This document shows, piece by piece, positions 23,405-31,695 of a stretch of DNA of 64,000 bases. Both the position numbers and the translations under genes were made by a program. The notes beneath the pieces were generated by a model. It made no database searches. It had not been told where the DNA came from and was given only the letters and a program-made list of their open reading frames with translations. How positions within the stretch are numbered: the stretch's first letter is position 1; the number at the start of each line of letters is the position of its first letter. The DNA is from Maritimibacter sp. DP1N21-5 (GTDB lineage Bacteria; Pseudomonadota; Alphaproteobacteria; Rhodobacterales; Rhodobacteraceae). The stretch is taken from NCBI RefSeq assembly GCF_019218295.1, contig NZ_JAHUZF010000004.1, positions 310,001-374,000 of the forward strand. Reading direction: 5' to 3'.

Positions 23405-24166
23405 ATGAGCAACGCAAAGCAGAAAGCCCAATCCATTGCGGTCCGGGACGTCGCGAAAGCCGCGACGGGTGGCGAAACAGCGGGGCTGAGGTCGAGGAAG
23501 AAGGCGAAGCGTCGGGAAGAAATCCTCGATCACGCCCGTGCACTCTTCGGCGAGCAGGGCGTCGATGCGACCACGATGGGCGAGATTGCGGAGGCGGCGG
23601 GCGTGTCAACCCCAACGGTTTTCAACTACTTCGGCAACAAGGACGGCATTCTGATCGCCATCATCGCCGAGGGGGCGCAGAACGCGCGCGACAACAGCAA
23701 GGTGCTCGAACCACGCACGGATGTGACGTTTCTGGCCACACTGATGACGATCTTCACCGACGTCTCGGTCGAAACCATGCACATCGCGAGCAAGCGGACC
23801 TGGCGCTATGCCAACGCTGCGGCGTTGCGGCAGCCAACCACCGAACTCGGGCGTTCGTTCAAGCAGGTGGACGATGCGCTGCTGGATATCATTACCGTCA
23901 TCCTGTCGCGATACAGTCTCACGTTGCAAAATGGCTCGCCCGGCGATGCGCGCGTTGTAGGTCATCTGTTCTACGATGTCTGGATGCAGACCTTTCAGGA
24001 CCTCATCCGTGACGACGACAAGACCATCGAGGCTCACTGCGCAGAGTTGAAAGCGCGCTTAGCGCCCCTCTGCGAGATGATCTTTTCTCCCGCGTTCCTA
24101 GCCACGCCCACGCTGGCCCCGTCGACACCTGCTTCGCGCCAATCTGAGGCCACCAGACCGGACTAA
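23405..24166 (+). CDS. TetR/AcrR-family transcriptional regulator
   Basis: This regulator has 253 residues. A basic N-terminal tail of about 35 residues (GLRSRKKAKRREEIL) precedes a TetR helix-turn-helix (about 38-85: ARALFGEQGVDATTMGEIAEAAGVSTPTVFNYFGNKDG). A helical ligand-binding domain extends to about 220 and the C-terminal tail is Pro/Thr-rich. TetR proteins are generally repressors released by small molecules. It is divergent from the exported serine hydrolase, its likely target, with an AT-rich palindrome between them. The stop codon overlaps that of the convergent AraC gene by four bases. Confidence 0.92.
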   Translation: MSNAKQKAQSIAVRDVAKAATGGETAGLRSRKKAKRREEILDHARALFGEQGVDATTMGEIAEAAGVSTPTVFNYFGNKDGILIAIIAEGAQNARDNSKVLEPRTDVTFLATLMTIFTDVSVETMHIASKRTWRYANAAALRQPTTELGRSFKQVDDALLDIITVILSRYSLTLQNGSPGDARVVGHLFYDVWMQTFQDLIRDDDKTIEAHCAELKARLAPLCEMIFSPAFLATPTLAPSTPASRQSEATRPD

Positions 24167-25053
24167 GGCCAGTCTGCAAACCGGATGGTCCGGTCCGTAC
24201 CCGTGTCCGATTGGACCGGACCTCGCCTGCGGAAGGCGCCGGGGGTTTCTCCGGTCATCGACTTGAAGAAGTGGTTGAACTGGCTGGCCGACGAAAAGCC
24301 CAGCATCGCCGCGATCCTCTCGGCCGACAGCGCCGTGCGCTGGAGCAGGACCCGCGCTTCATGGATCGAGCGTTCGCGGATCAGACGGGCCGGGGGCTTG
24401 CCGACCATCCTCACGCAAAGGTCGTGGAGCCGGTCGTATGTGATCTCCATCTCCTCGGCATAGTGGCGTGCGGTCCAGCGGGCGCGGAAATGCGCCTCGA
24501 CGAGGTTTCGGAACCTGTCGATGTCGCCCCGCCCCTGTCTCTTGCTGTCCCGTGGCAGGACGTCGCGGTCGACGCTGCGCCAGAACAGCACGAGCAGGAG
24601 GCGGATATAGGCGGAGAGCGCCACTTCGCTGCCGAACTGCGGGGTCGTCGCTTCGGACGTGATGCGCTGGAAGAGCGCGTCGAGCCTTTGGCCGAGCGAG
24701 TCGCTGCGTTCAAATGTGGCGACAAGATGCTGGGTCGCGAACATCCGCAGATCCGCGCCTTCGGCTGCGAGCCCGATGGCATCCTCGAAGATCGACGAAC
24801 CGAAGAACAGGTAATAGCCGGCGCCGCCCGCCGCGATCCTGAGCCGCGTGTGTTCGTCGAGCGGACCCCAGCGCAGGGCTGGACCCGACATCTCGAACTC
24901 GCTGTCGCGGGTTTCGGCGACGGCCTGTCCGCTGTCGAGGTAGAAGACGAACCAGTCGTGGTCGGATGCGGTGGACCGGGCCGCCAGGACCCGTTCCTGC
25001 AAAGCGCATTCGATATGTCCCGCGCGGAAACGCGACAGCGGCGAATCGAACAT
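24163..25053 (-). CDS. AraC-family transcriptional regulator
   Basis: This regulator has 296 residues. An N-terminal sensor region of about 170 residues (cupin-like beta character, FVFYLDSGQAVAETR) is followed by the double helix-turn-helix AraC domain at about 185-285 (ARHYAEEMEITYDRLHDLC and the second motif AERIAAMLGFSSASQFNHFFKSMTG). ATG 25053 has GGAGGAGA immediately upstream; a TTG at 25065 is less likely. AraC proteins of this type usually activate the adjacent catabolic operon with a ligand. It is divergent from the aldehyde dehydrogenase/LIV transporter operon and is its best candidate activator. The stop codon overlaps the convergent TetR stop codon. Confidence 0.92.
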   Translation of the reverse strand: MFDSPLSRFRAGHIECALQERVLAARSTASDHDWFVFYLDSGQAVAETRDSEFEMSGPALRWGPLDEHTRLRIAAGGAGYYLFFGSSIFEDAIGLAAEGADLRMFATQHLVATFERSDSLGQRLDALFQRITSEATTPQFGSEVALSAYIRLLLVLFWRSVDRDVLPRDSKRQGRGDIDRFRNLVEAHFRARWTARHYAEEMEITYDRLHDLCVRMVGKPPARLIRERSIHEARVLLQRTALSAERIAAMLGFSSASQFNHFFKSMTGETPGAFRRRGPVQSDTGTDRTIRFADWP

Positions 25054-25198
25054 GGTCTCCTCCAAATTCGGGTTTCACATCCATCTTACCCATTTTCTGA
25101 CAATCCATGCCCATGTTTCGGCATTATTTTTGCAACGGTTCTCGGTCATGCTGATGTCATGGTCACGGCGGGACACACCGCCGGTCCAAGGGAGGAAA

Positions 25199-26647
25199 AT
25201 GTTCGAAGCCAAGCTTCATATCCGCGCGGCGGGCGTGGAGGCGCGTGACGGCGCCTTCTTCGAACGGCTGTCGCCGGTCAGCGGCCAGCCGGTCACACGC
25301 GCCGTTGCCGCCGGTCCGCGCGACGCGCAGGATGCCGCAAGTGCCGCGGCGGCGGCCTTTCCTGTCTGGCATGCGATGCCCAATGACCAGAAGCGCACCC
25401 TTCTGGCCCGCGCCCGCGACGCTTTGGTCGCACACACGGAAGACTTCGTGGAAATCGCAGGCAAGGAGCTTGGTTCGACCCCCGACTGGGTCCGCTTCAA
25501 CGTGGCCATCGCCGCCGATGTCTTCAACGAGGCGATGAAGATCCCCGATCTGGTGTCCGGCTTCGAGGAAGCGTCGGAACGCGACGGAATCCGTTCGACC
25601 GTGATCCGGGAGCCGGTCGGTGTCGTGCTGGCCATCGCGCCCTGGAACGCGCCGGTGACGCTCGCGGTGCGGGCGATCGTCTGGCCGCTGGCCTGCGGGA
25701 ATACGGTGGTCTTCAAGGGCAGCGAACTTTGCCCGATGCTGCACGCCCGGATTGTCGATGTGCTCTGCGAGGCGGGTCTGCCGGAGGGTGCCCTTACCTC
25801 GGTGATCCATGCGCCCGAGATGGCCGAGCCTGTGGTCGAGGCGCTGGCCGCTCATCCTGCGGTGCGGCGGATCAATTTCACCGGTTCCACGCGCGTCGGG
25901 CGACGGGTGGCCGAGATCGGTGCCCGGTATCTGAAGCCCTGCGTGCTCGAACTGTCGGGCAAGGCGTCGCTCATCGTGCTCGAGGACGCCGATATCGAAG
26001 CCGCCGCTCTGGCCGCGACCTACGGTGCCTACTTCAACCAGGGCCAGATCTGCATGGCGACCGAACGGCTGGTGGTGGTCGAAGACATCGCCGACCGTTT
26101 CGTGACGGCGATGGAGGCACAGTGCGCCAATCTGCTCGCCAGGCGAAATCGCGCCAAGGTCGGTGACCTGATCAGCGCGGATGCGGCCCGTCGGGTCGGG
26201 CGGCTGATCGAGGATGCGCTCGCCCGGGGCGCCACGCTCGTCGTCGGGGGCGAGGTGTCCGGGGCCTATGTGCAGCCGACCTTGCTCGACTGGGTGACGC
26301 CGGACATGCAGATCTATGCCGAGGAAAGCTTCGGTCCCGTGGCCGCGATCATCCGCGCGAGGGACGAAGCCGAGGCGGTGTCGATCGCGAACGACACGCA
26401 ATACGGGCTGGTCGCCTCGGTCTTCACCGCAGACGAAACGCGCGGGCGGAGCATCGCGCGCAGGCTCGAAACCGGCGTCTGCCACATCAACGGACCAACG
26501 GTCTATGACGACCCCTCGCAACCATACGGCGGGGTCAAGGCCTCCGGCTACGGCCGGTTCGGCGGAACCTCCGCCATTCAGGAATTCACCGAGCTCCGGT
26601 GGATCACCGTCCAGGAGCCAAGAACCGATTACCCATTCTGGACGTAA
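25199..26647 (+). CDS. aldehyde dehydrogenase (aromatic-aldehyde type)
   Basis: This NAD(P)-dependent aldehyde dehydrogenase has 482 residues. The general base Glu251 is in LELSGKASL and the nucleophile Cys285 in NQGQICMATERL. The APWNAPVTLAVR and EESFGPVAAIIR blocks are intact. The LELSGK variant and overall pattern resemble salicylaldehyde/vanillin dehydrogenases, so an aromatic or cyclic aldehyde is a plausible substrate, but this is inference. ATG 25199 is preceded closely by GGGAGGAAA. It is the first gene of the operon that continues into the LIV-type transporter, and is divergent from the AraC gene. Confidence 0.92.
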   Translation: MFEAKLHIRAAGVEARDGAFFERLSPVSGQPVTRAVAAGPRDAQDAASAAAAAFPVWHAMPNDQKRTLLARARDALVAHTEDFVEIAGKELGSTPDWVRFNVAIAADVFNEAMKIPDLVSGFEEASERDGIRSTVIREPVGVVLAIAPWNAPVTLAVRAIVWPLACGNTVVFKGSELCPMLHARIVDVLCEAGLPEGALTSVIHAPEMAEPVVEALAAHPAVRRINFTGSTRVGRRVAEIGARYLKPCVLELSGKASLIVLEDADIEAAALAATYGAYFNQGQICMATERLVVVEDIADRFVTAMEAQCANLLARRNRAKVGDLISADAARRVGRLIEDALARGATLVVGGEVSGAYVQPTLLDWVTPDMQIYAEESFGPVAAIIRARDEAEAVSIANDTQYGLVASVFTADETRGRSIARRLETGVCHINGPTVYDDPSQPYGGVKASGYGRFGGTSAIQEFTELRWITVQEPRTDYPFWT

Positions 26648-26686
26648 TCAAAACGCGCGCGCCGCGCGATCTCAGGGAGGAGACAC

Positions 26687-27886
26687 ATGAAACGGAGAAC
26701 ATTCTTCAAGGTGACGACGACACTGGCCGCGACGCTGGTGGCGGGCACCGTATTCGCTCAGGAAAACATCATCGTTGGGGCGGTGGCGCCCAAGACCGGC
26801 CCACTCGCGGGCGGGGCCGCCGTGACCCATTGGCCGAACATCGCGCTTTGGGTCGAAGAGGTGAACGCGCGCGGCGGTCTGAACGTCGGCGGCGAGCAGC
26901 GGATGCTCGAGGTCATCGAGTATGATGACCAGACCAACCCGGCCGAGACGATCAAGGCGGTTCAGCGTCTCGCCACGCAGGACAATGCCGACATCATCCT
27001 CGCGCCCTATTCCACGGGCCTCAACATCGCCGCCGCGCCGATCTTTGACCGGCTCGGGTTTCCGCAGATCACCTCGTCGGCAGCGACCGACCAGATCGGC
27101 GAACTGTCGGGGCAGTTCGGCGACATGTTCTTCCTCCTGGGCCGGTCGACCGACCTTGCCGAGGATGCGGTCGAGGTGCTGTCGGACCTGCGCGAGGCGG
27201 GCGAGATCGGAAACCGGGTGGCCATGGTCAACGTCGCCGATGCCTTCGGGATCGAGCTGATGGCCGTGGGCAGGCCCGCGCTTGAAGCCGCCGGGTTCGA
27301 ACTGGTCTATGAGACGTCCTATCCGCTGGGCACGCAGGACCTGTCGCCGGTGATGAAGGCGGTGAAAGCGGCGGAACCCGACGCCTTTGTTGCCTGGTCC
27401 TATCCGCCGGACACCTTCGGCCTCACCGAACAGGCGATGATCGAGGAGTTGAACGTGAAGGCGTTCTACACCGCCGTCGCGACCGCCTTTCCGTCCTATG
27501 CCGGGCGCTTTGGCGCGGCCGCCGAGGGCGTGATGGGCATCGGGGGCGTGAACACGGCGTCGCCCGAGTTTCAGGACTATGCCGCGCGACTGGAGGCAGC
27601 GACCGGGTCCAAGCCCGACTACTGGGCCTCGGGCATGATGTATGCCTCGCTCCAGATCCTCGAGGAAGCGATCGAAACCACCGGCACGCTCGACATGGCC
27701 GAGGTGACCCAGTTCATCAAGGACAACAGCTTCGAGACCGTGATGGGCACGATCGACTTCGACGACCAGAACTCCAACACCGCCTATTGGACCGTGGGCC
27801 AATGGCAGGGTGGCGAGTTCAAGGGGATCAAGGAAACGGGCCGTGAAGGCGCCGTCGCGCCGGTCATCAAGTCCGGCTGGGAATAA
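26687..27886 (+). CDS. branched-chain amino acid-type ABC transporter substrate-binding protein (LivJ-like)
   Basis: This is the periplasmic receptor of the LIV/HAAT class, 399 residues with an N-terminal signal (MKRRTFFKVTTTLAATL to AQEN); the paired arginines hint at Tat export but do not prove it. Family blocks are IIVGAVAPKTGPLAGG, the Q-T-N-P-A-E-T loop and the ligand-pocket region SSAATDQIG. Such receptors in catabolic clusters often bind aromatic or other organic acids rather than amino acids. GGGAGGAG lies 6-10 bases before ATG 26687. It is followed by a hairpin and then by permease and ATPase genes in the order H-M-G-F. Confidence 0.92.
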   Translation: MKRRTFFKVTTTLAATLVAGTVFAQENIIVGAVAPKTGPLAGGAAVTHWPNIALWVEEVNARGGLNVGGEQRMLEVIEYDDQTNPAETIKAVQRLATQDNADIILAPYSTGLNIAAAPIFDRLGFPQITSSAATDQIGELSGQFGDMFFLLGRSTDLAEDAVEVLSDLREAGEIGNRVAMVNVADAFGIELMAVGRPALEAAGFELVYETSYPLGTQDLSPVMKAVKAAEPDAFVAWSYPPDTFGLTEQAMIEELNVKAFYTAVATAFPSYAGRFGAAAEGVMGIGGVNTASPEFQDYAARLEAATGSKPDYWASGMMYASLQILEEAIETTGTLDMAEVTQFIKDNSFETVMGTIDFDDQNSNTAYWTVGQWQGGEFKGIKETGREGAVAPVIKSGWE

Positions 27887-27904
27887 CCACTCACGACACT
27901 GGCG

Positions 27905-27924
27905 GGTCCGGCGCATGCCGGGCC
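27905..27924 (+). promoter_or_regulatory. intercistronic hairpin between ABC receptor and permease genes
   Basis: GGTCCGGC-GCAT-GCCGGGCC forms an eight-base-pair stem (one U-G pair) with a four-base loop, 18 bases after the receptor stop codon and without a T run. It has the same design and position as the hairpin after the TRAP receptor gene and probably favours receptor mRNA. Confidence 0.6.
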
Positions 27925-27946
27925 TGCTCCCTCATCCGGAGACCTC

Positions 27947-28813
27947 ATGGACATTCTCATCACAGGCGTGATCCTCGGCGGCACCTATGCGCTCATCGCG
28001 CTGGGGCTGAACCTGCAATACGGCGTATCGCGCATCATGAACCTCGCCAATGGCGAGATGCTCGTGATCGGCGCATTTGCCGCCTTCACCCTGTTCACCG
28101 TGGGACAGGTGAGCCCGCTTCTCACGATCTTCCTCGTGGCGCCGCTGGCCTATGTTCTGAACTGGCTGATCTATCGCATCATGCTGCGGCCACTCGTGAA
28201 CCGTGCCAAGAACCGTGGGATGTTGGAGGTCGATGCGATCCTCACCACCTTCGGCCTGTCCTTCGTGATGGTCGGCATCATGATCTGGGCCTTCGGCGGC
28301 GACTACTTCAGCTATTCCTACCTCGCACGACCCATCACGGTCTTCGGGGACAACTACGGTCTCAACCGGGTGGTGGCCTTCGTCTGTGCCGCCATCCTTT
28401 GCGCCGCGCTCTTTCTCTGGCTCAACGTCTCGCGCGCCGGCATGGCGATCCGCGCCGTCGCGGTGTCGCCCGAAAACGCCCGCCTCGTGGGGATCGACGT
28501 CCCGAAACTCTCGGCCCGCGCCTTCGCGTTGGGCGGGGCGGTCACAGCGGTTGGCGGCGCGGTGATCTCGACCTTCCTGACGCTCGACGCCTCGACCGGG
28601 GTCATGTTCACGATGAAGGCGCTCATCATCGTCATCATGGGCGGCGTGGGCGACGTGCGCGGCACGATCCTCGCCGCCTTGGTCCTTGGCGTCGGCGAGA
28701 CCTTTGTCGCCTCGGTCATCGACCCGGGCCTTACGCTCGTCGCGGCCTATGCGCTCTTCATCCTGATCCTGCTCTTCCGCCCGCAGGGCTTCTTCGGGAG
28801 GAAGCCGACATGA
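27947..28813 (+). CDS. ABC transporter permease (LivH-like)
   Basis: This is an inner-membrane permease of 288 residues with about eight hydrophobic segments. The opening GVILGGTYALIALGLNLQYGVSRIMNLANGEM is the LivH signature, and the EAA-like loop is AVAVSPENARLVGIDV. It should form a heterodimeric channel with the LivM-like protein encoded next. ATG 27947 has TCCGGAGACC upstream. Its stop codon overlaps the LivM start by four bases. Confidence 0.94.
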   Translation: MDILITGVILGGTYALIALGLNLQYGVSRIMNLANGEMLVIGAFAAFTLFTVGQVSPLLTIFLVAPLAYVLNWLIYRIMLRPLVNRAKNRGMLEVDAILTTFGLSFVMVGIMIWAFGGDYFSYSYLARPITVFGDNYGLNRVVAFVCAAILCAALFLWLNVSRAGMAIRAVAVSPENARLVGIDVPKLSARAFALGGAVTAVGGAVISTFLTLDASTGVMFTMKALIIVIMGGVGDVRGTILAALVLGVGETFVASVIDPGLTLVAAYALFILILLFRPQGFFGRKPT

Positions 28814-29742
28814 CGCAGGGTGACTGGAAAAACCTTGGCTGGGGGGCTGCGCTCCTGATCGTGGCGGCGCTTCTGCCGCTGACGGGCGACGGCTACCTGA
28901 TCTCGCTCGGGGTCTCGATCGCGATGTATACGGTGCTCGCGACAAGCTGGGCGCTGTTCTCCGGCCCGACGCATTACATCTCGCTCGCGACAGCCGCCTT
29001 CTTCGGGATCGGCACCTATGTCATGGGGTCGGGGATCGGGTATCTGCCTTACTGGGTGCTCCTGCCCATCGCGGGGCTGATCGGAGGGGTGATCGCCGCG
29101 CTTGTCGGTCTCGCCACGCTGCGGCTCTCGGGCGTCTATTTCGTGATCTTCACGCTGGGTCTGGCCGAGATGACACGGCAGGCGGTGACCTGGTATCAGA
29201 ACCAGACTGGGCACAAGGGCACCTATGTGCTCACCGACCTGACCGATCCCGACATCTACTGGCAGCTTCTGGGCCTCGCCGCGCTCGTGTTCCTGCTGGG
29301 CTGGGCCATCGGACGGTCCCGGTTGGGCTTTGCCCTGCGGATCATCGGGGACGATGAGGACGTGGCGCGCCACGTCGGCATCAACACGGCACTCTCAAAG
29401 ATCGCGCTCTTCGTGGTCTCGGGCGCGACGGCGGCCATCGTGGGGGCGATGATCGCGCCGCGTTACATCTATATCGAGCCGTCGACCGCCTTTACCCCCA
29501 TGCTGTCTTTCCAGGTGGTGATCATGGCGCTTCTTGGCGGCACCGGGCGGCTCTGGGGACCGCTCGTCGGCGTCATTCCCTTCACGCTTCTGTGGGAGGC
29601 GATCTCGTCGTCCTTCCCGAACCAGACCACGCTGCTTCTGGGCCTCAGCTTCCTCGCAATCGTCTATCTGCTCCCCGGTGGCTTCGTCGGTCTTTACGAC
29701 CGGCTCCGGGGGCGCGCGGTCAAACGGAGTGCCTTGGCATGA
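28810..29742 (+). CDS. ABC transporter permease (LivM-like)
   Basis: This second inner-membrane permease has 310 residues. It contains the LivM blocks FSGPTHYISLATAAFFGIGTY, LATLRLSGVYFVIFTLGLAEM and the coupling loop LRIIGDDEDVARHVGIN. It pairs with the LivH-like permease. The start at ATG 28810 overlaps the previous stop codon by four bases; the open frame further upstream is only an alternative frame of livH. Its stop codon overlaps the LivG start by four bases, so the whole transporter is translationally coupled. Confidence 0.94.
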   Translation: MTQGDWKNLGWGAALLIVAALLPLTGDGYLISLGVSIAMYTVLATSWALFSGPTHYISLATAAFFGIGTYVMGSGIGYLPYWVLLPIAGLIGGVIAALVGLATLRLSGVYFVIFTLGLAEMTRQAVTWYQNQTGHKGTYVLTDLTDPDIYWQLLGLAALVFLLGWAIGRSRLGFALRIIGDDEDVARHVGINTALSKIALFVVSGATAAIVGAMIAPRYIYIEPSTAFTPMLSFQVVIMALLGGTGRLWGPLVGVIPFTLLWEAISSSFPNQTTLLLGLSFLAIVYLLPGGFVGLYDRLRGRAVKRSALA

Positions 29743-30473
29743 CGGCGGCAACGGTCATATCCCTGCGCGGTGCGACGAAACAGTTCGGCGGTCTCGTCGC
29801 GGTCGACAACGTCAGCTTCGACGTGCGCGAACACGATGTGCTGGGTCTGATCGGTCCCAACGGGTCCGGCAAGTCCACGACGCTCAACCTGATTTCCGGC
29901 GCCTTGCCCGCAACGGAGGGCGAGATTTCCCTGCGCGGCGGCACGATCAGCGGACTGCCCGCGCGCGACATCGCGCGCAAGGGCGTGTCGCGCACGTTCC
30001 AGCTTGTTCGGCTCCTGCCCTCGATGAACGTGCTGGAGAACGTCATGGCGGGCGGCGTCTTCGGCCATCGCCGCCGCTGGGGTCCGTCGGCCGAACGCCA
30101 CGCGATGCAGGTTCTGGAAAAGATCGGCATGGCGGATAAGGCCAAGGCCCATATCGGACAACTGACCTATATCGACACCAAGCGCGTGGAGCTTGCCCGC
30201 GCACTTTGCGGCGAGCCGGAGGTGCTCTTGCTCGACGAATGGCTCGCCGGTCTCAACCCGACGGAGCTTGCCGAAGGGATCGACCTCATCCACCGACTGC
30301 GCGAAGAGGGGCGCACGATCATTCTCGTTGAACATGTCATGGATGCGATCCGGTCGCTCTGCGACAATTGCGTGGTCATGTCCTCGGGCAAGAAGATCGC
30401 GCAGGGCTCGACCGACGAGGTCCTGTCCGATCCCGAAGTCATCCGCGCCTACCTGGGGGACGACGATGCTTGA
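29739..30473 (+). CDS. ABC transporter ATP-binding protein (LivG-like)
   Basis: This ATPase has 244 residues. Walker A is GPNGSGKST near residue 38, and Walker B is VLLLDEWLAGLNP near 162. The signature region is unusual: LTYIDTKRVELARAL stands where LSGGQ-type sequence is expected (common LivG: LSYGxQRRLEIARAL), and the Q-loop lies in FQLVRLLPSMN. It energises import together with the LivF-like ATPase. ATG 29739 overlaps the LivM stop codon. The replaced signature motif may lower ATPase activity on that face or be a feature of this subfamily. Confidence 0.92.
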   Translation: MTAATVISLRGATKQFGGLVAVDNVSFDVREHDVLGLIGPNGSGKSTTLNLISGALPATEGEISLRGGTISGLPARDIARKGVSRTFQLVRLLPSMNVLENVMAGGVFGHRRRWGPSAERHAMQVLEKIGMADKAKAHIGQLTYIDTKRVELARALCGEPEVLLLDEWLAGLNPTELAEGIDLIHRLREEGRTIILVEHVMDAIRSLCDNCVVMSSGKKIAQGSTDEVLSDPEVIRAYLGDDDA

Positions 30474-31680
30474 GGTGAAGGGTCTTTCTGCCGCCTATGG
30501 CCAGCATCCGGCGCTGAAGAATGCCTCGGTGCGCGTCGGCAAAGGCGAGATCGTCGTCATTCTCGGCGCGAACGGAGCCGGAAAATCGACGCTTCTGAAA
30601 GCGATCAGCGGCATCTGCGAGGGCAAGGTCACGGGATCGGTCCGGATGAACGGGCACGAGCTTGTCGGGATGAAGCCCGACCGGATCGTGGAAGAGGGCA
30701 TTGCGCTGGTGCCCGAGGGCCGGGGGATCTTTGGCGACCTGACGGTGGAAGAAAACCTGATGCTCGGTGCCTATTCCGACCGCGCGAAGGATGCCGAGCG
30801 CACGAACCTCGATCGTGTCTATGCGCTGTTCCCGAAGCTCCTGGAAAGGCGCAAGCAGGTGGCGCGCACCATGTCGGGGGGCGAACAGCAGATGGTCGCC
30901 ATCGGCCGGGCCATGATGTCGAACCCGGCGATCCTGACGCTCGATGAACCCTCGCTCGGGCTGTCGCCGCTGCTGTCGAAGGAGCTGTTCCAAAGCCTCA
31001 AGGCGGTGCGCGACACCGGCATCGGTATCCTGCTGGTCGAACAGAACGCCAAGGCGTCGCTCGCCATCGCGGATCGGGGATACCTTCTGGAAAACACCGA
31101 GGTCATTCACGAGGATACGGGCGCCAACCTCGCCCGCGATCCCGCGGTGCAGAAGGCCTATCTTGGGGGTGCCGGGGCGAAGAACGGAGCGACGAGGGGC
31201 AGGGCGGAGGCCCCGACGACCGGCCCTGTCGCGGCACCCACGACACCGCGCCCGGCGAAAGGCCCCTCGCCCTCGGACATCGCCGCGCAGGCGATGCAGC
31301 GGCTCGCGCCGCAGCGCCCGGCAACCCCGGCCCCGGTTCCCGAGCAAATGTCCCGTCCCGCGCCGGCTCCGGCGCCGCGCGCACCGGCACCATCGCCGGC
31401 CCCGGCAAGGCCGGCGAACATCGACACGGCGAGTTACGTGTCCAAGGCCGCGGGCCAGTCGTCGCGCCGGGGCGAGCCATCGGTGGCACCACCACGCCCC
31501 GGGCCGATGCCGGAACCGCCGAAACCGGCCCGAAACCAGCCTGTCCGAAGCCAACCTGCCCGGACCATGCCGGACCTCACAAGCCACGGCGATCGCCTGC
31601 GCGAGGTCCTGAACGAAATCGAAACCGCCGCCGCCCGCGCCCGCGACCGTTCGCGGACCCGGCCCGGCCGCAAACCGTAA
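30466..31680 (+). CDS. ABC transporter ATP-binding protein (LivF-like) with long Pro/Ala-rich C-terminal tail
   Basis: The protein has 404 residues. The first ~234 are a normal LivF ATPase: Walker A GANGAGKST near 36, Q-loop PEGRGIFGDLTVEENL, signature MSGGEQQMVAIGRA, Walker B ILTLDEPSLGLSP and switch His region LLVEQNA. About 170 residues follow that LivF normally lacks: a Pro/Ala/Arg-rich, probably disordered stretch (about 235-370) and a basic, possibly helical end (HGDRLREVLNEIETAAARARD). The tail reads in frame without lesions and shows the same codon use, so it is probably real. ATG 30466 overlaps the LivG stop codon by eight bases. The tail may tether the ATPase to another protein; this is speculative. 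Confidence 0.93.
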   Translation: MLEVKGLSAAYGQHPALKNASVRVGKGEIVVILGANGAGKSTLLKAISGICEGKVTGSVRMNGHELVGMKPDRIVEEGIALVPEGRGIFGDLTVEENLMLGAYSDRAKDAERTNLDRVYALFPKLLERRKQVARTMSGGEQQMVAIGRAMMSNPAILTLDEPSLGLSPLLSKELFQSLKAVRDTGIGILLVEQNAKASLAIADRGYLLENTEVIHEDTGANLARDPAVQKAYLGGAGAKNGATRGRAEAPTTGPVAAPTTPRPAKGPSPSDIAAQAMQRLAPQRPATPAPVPEQMSRPAPAPAPRAPAPSPAPARPANIDTASYVSKAAGQSSRRGEPSVAPPRPGPMPEPPKPARNQPVRSQPARTMPDLTSHGDRLREVLNEIETAAARARDRSRTRPGRKP

Positions 31681-31695
31681 GGGAGAGGAGGCAAC

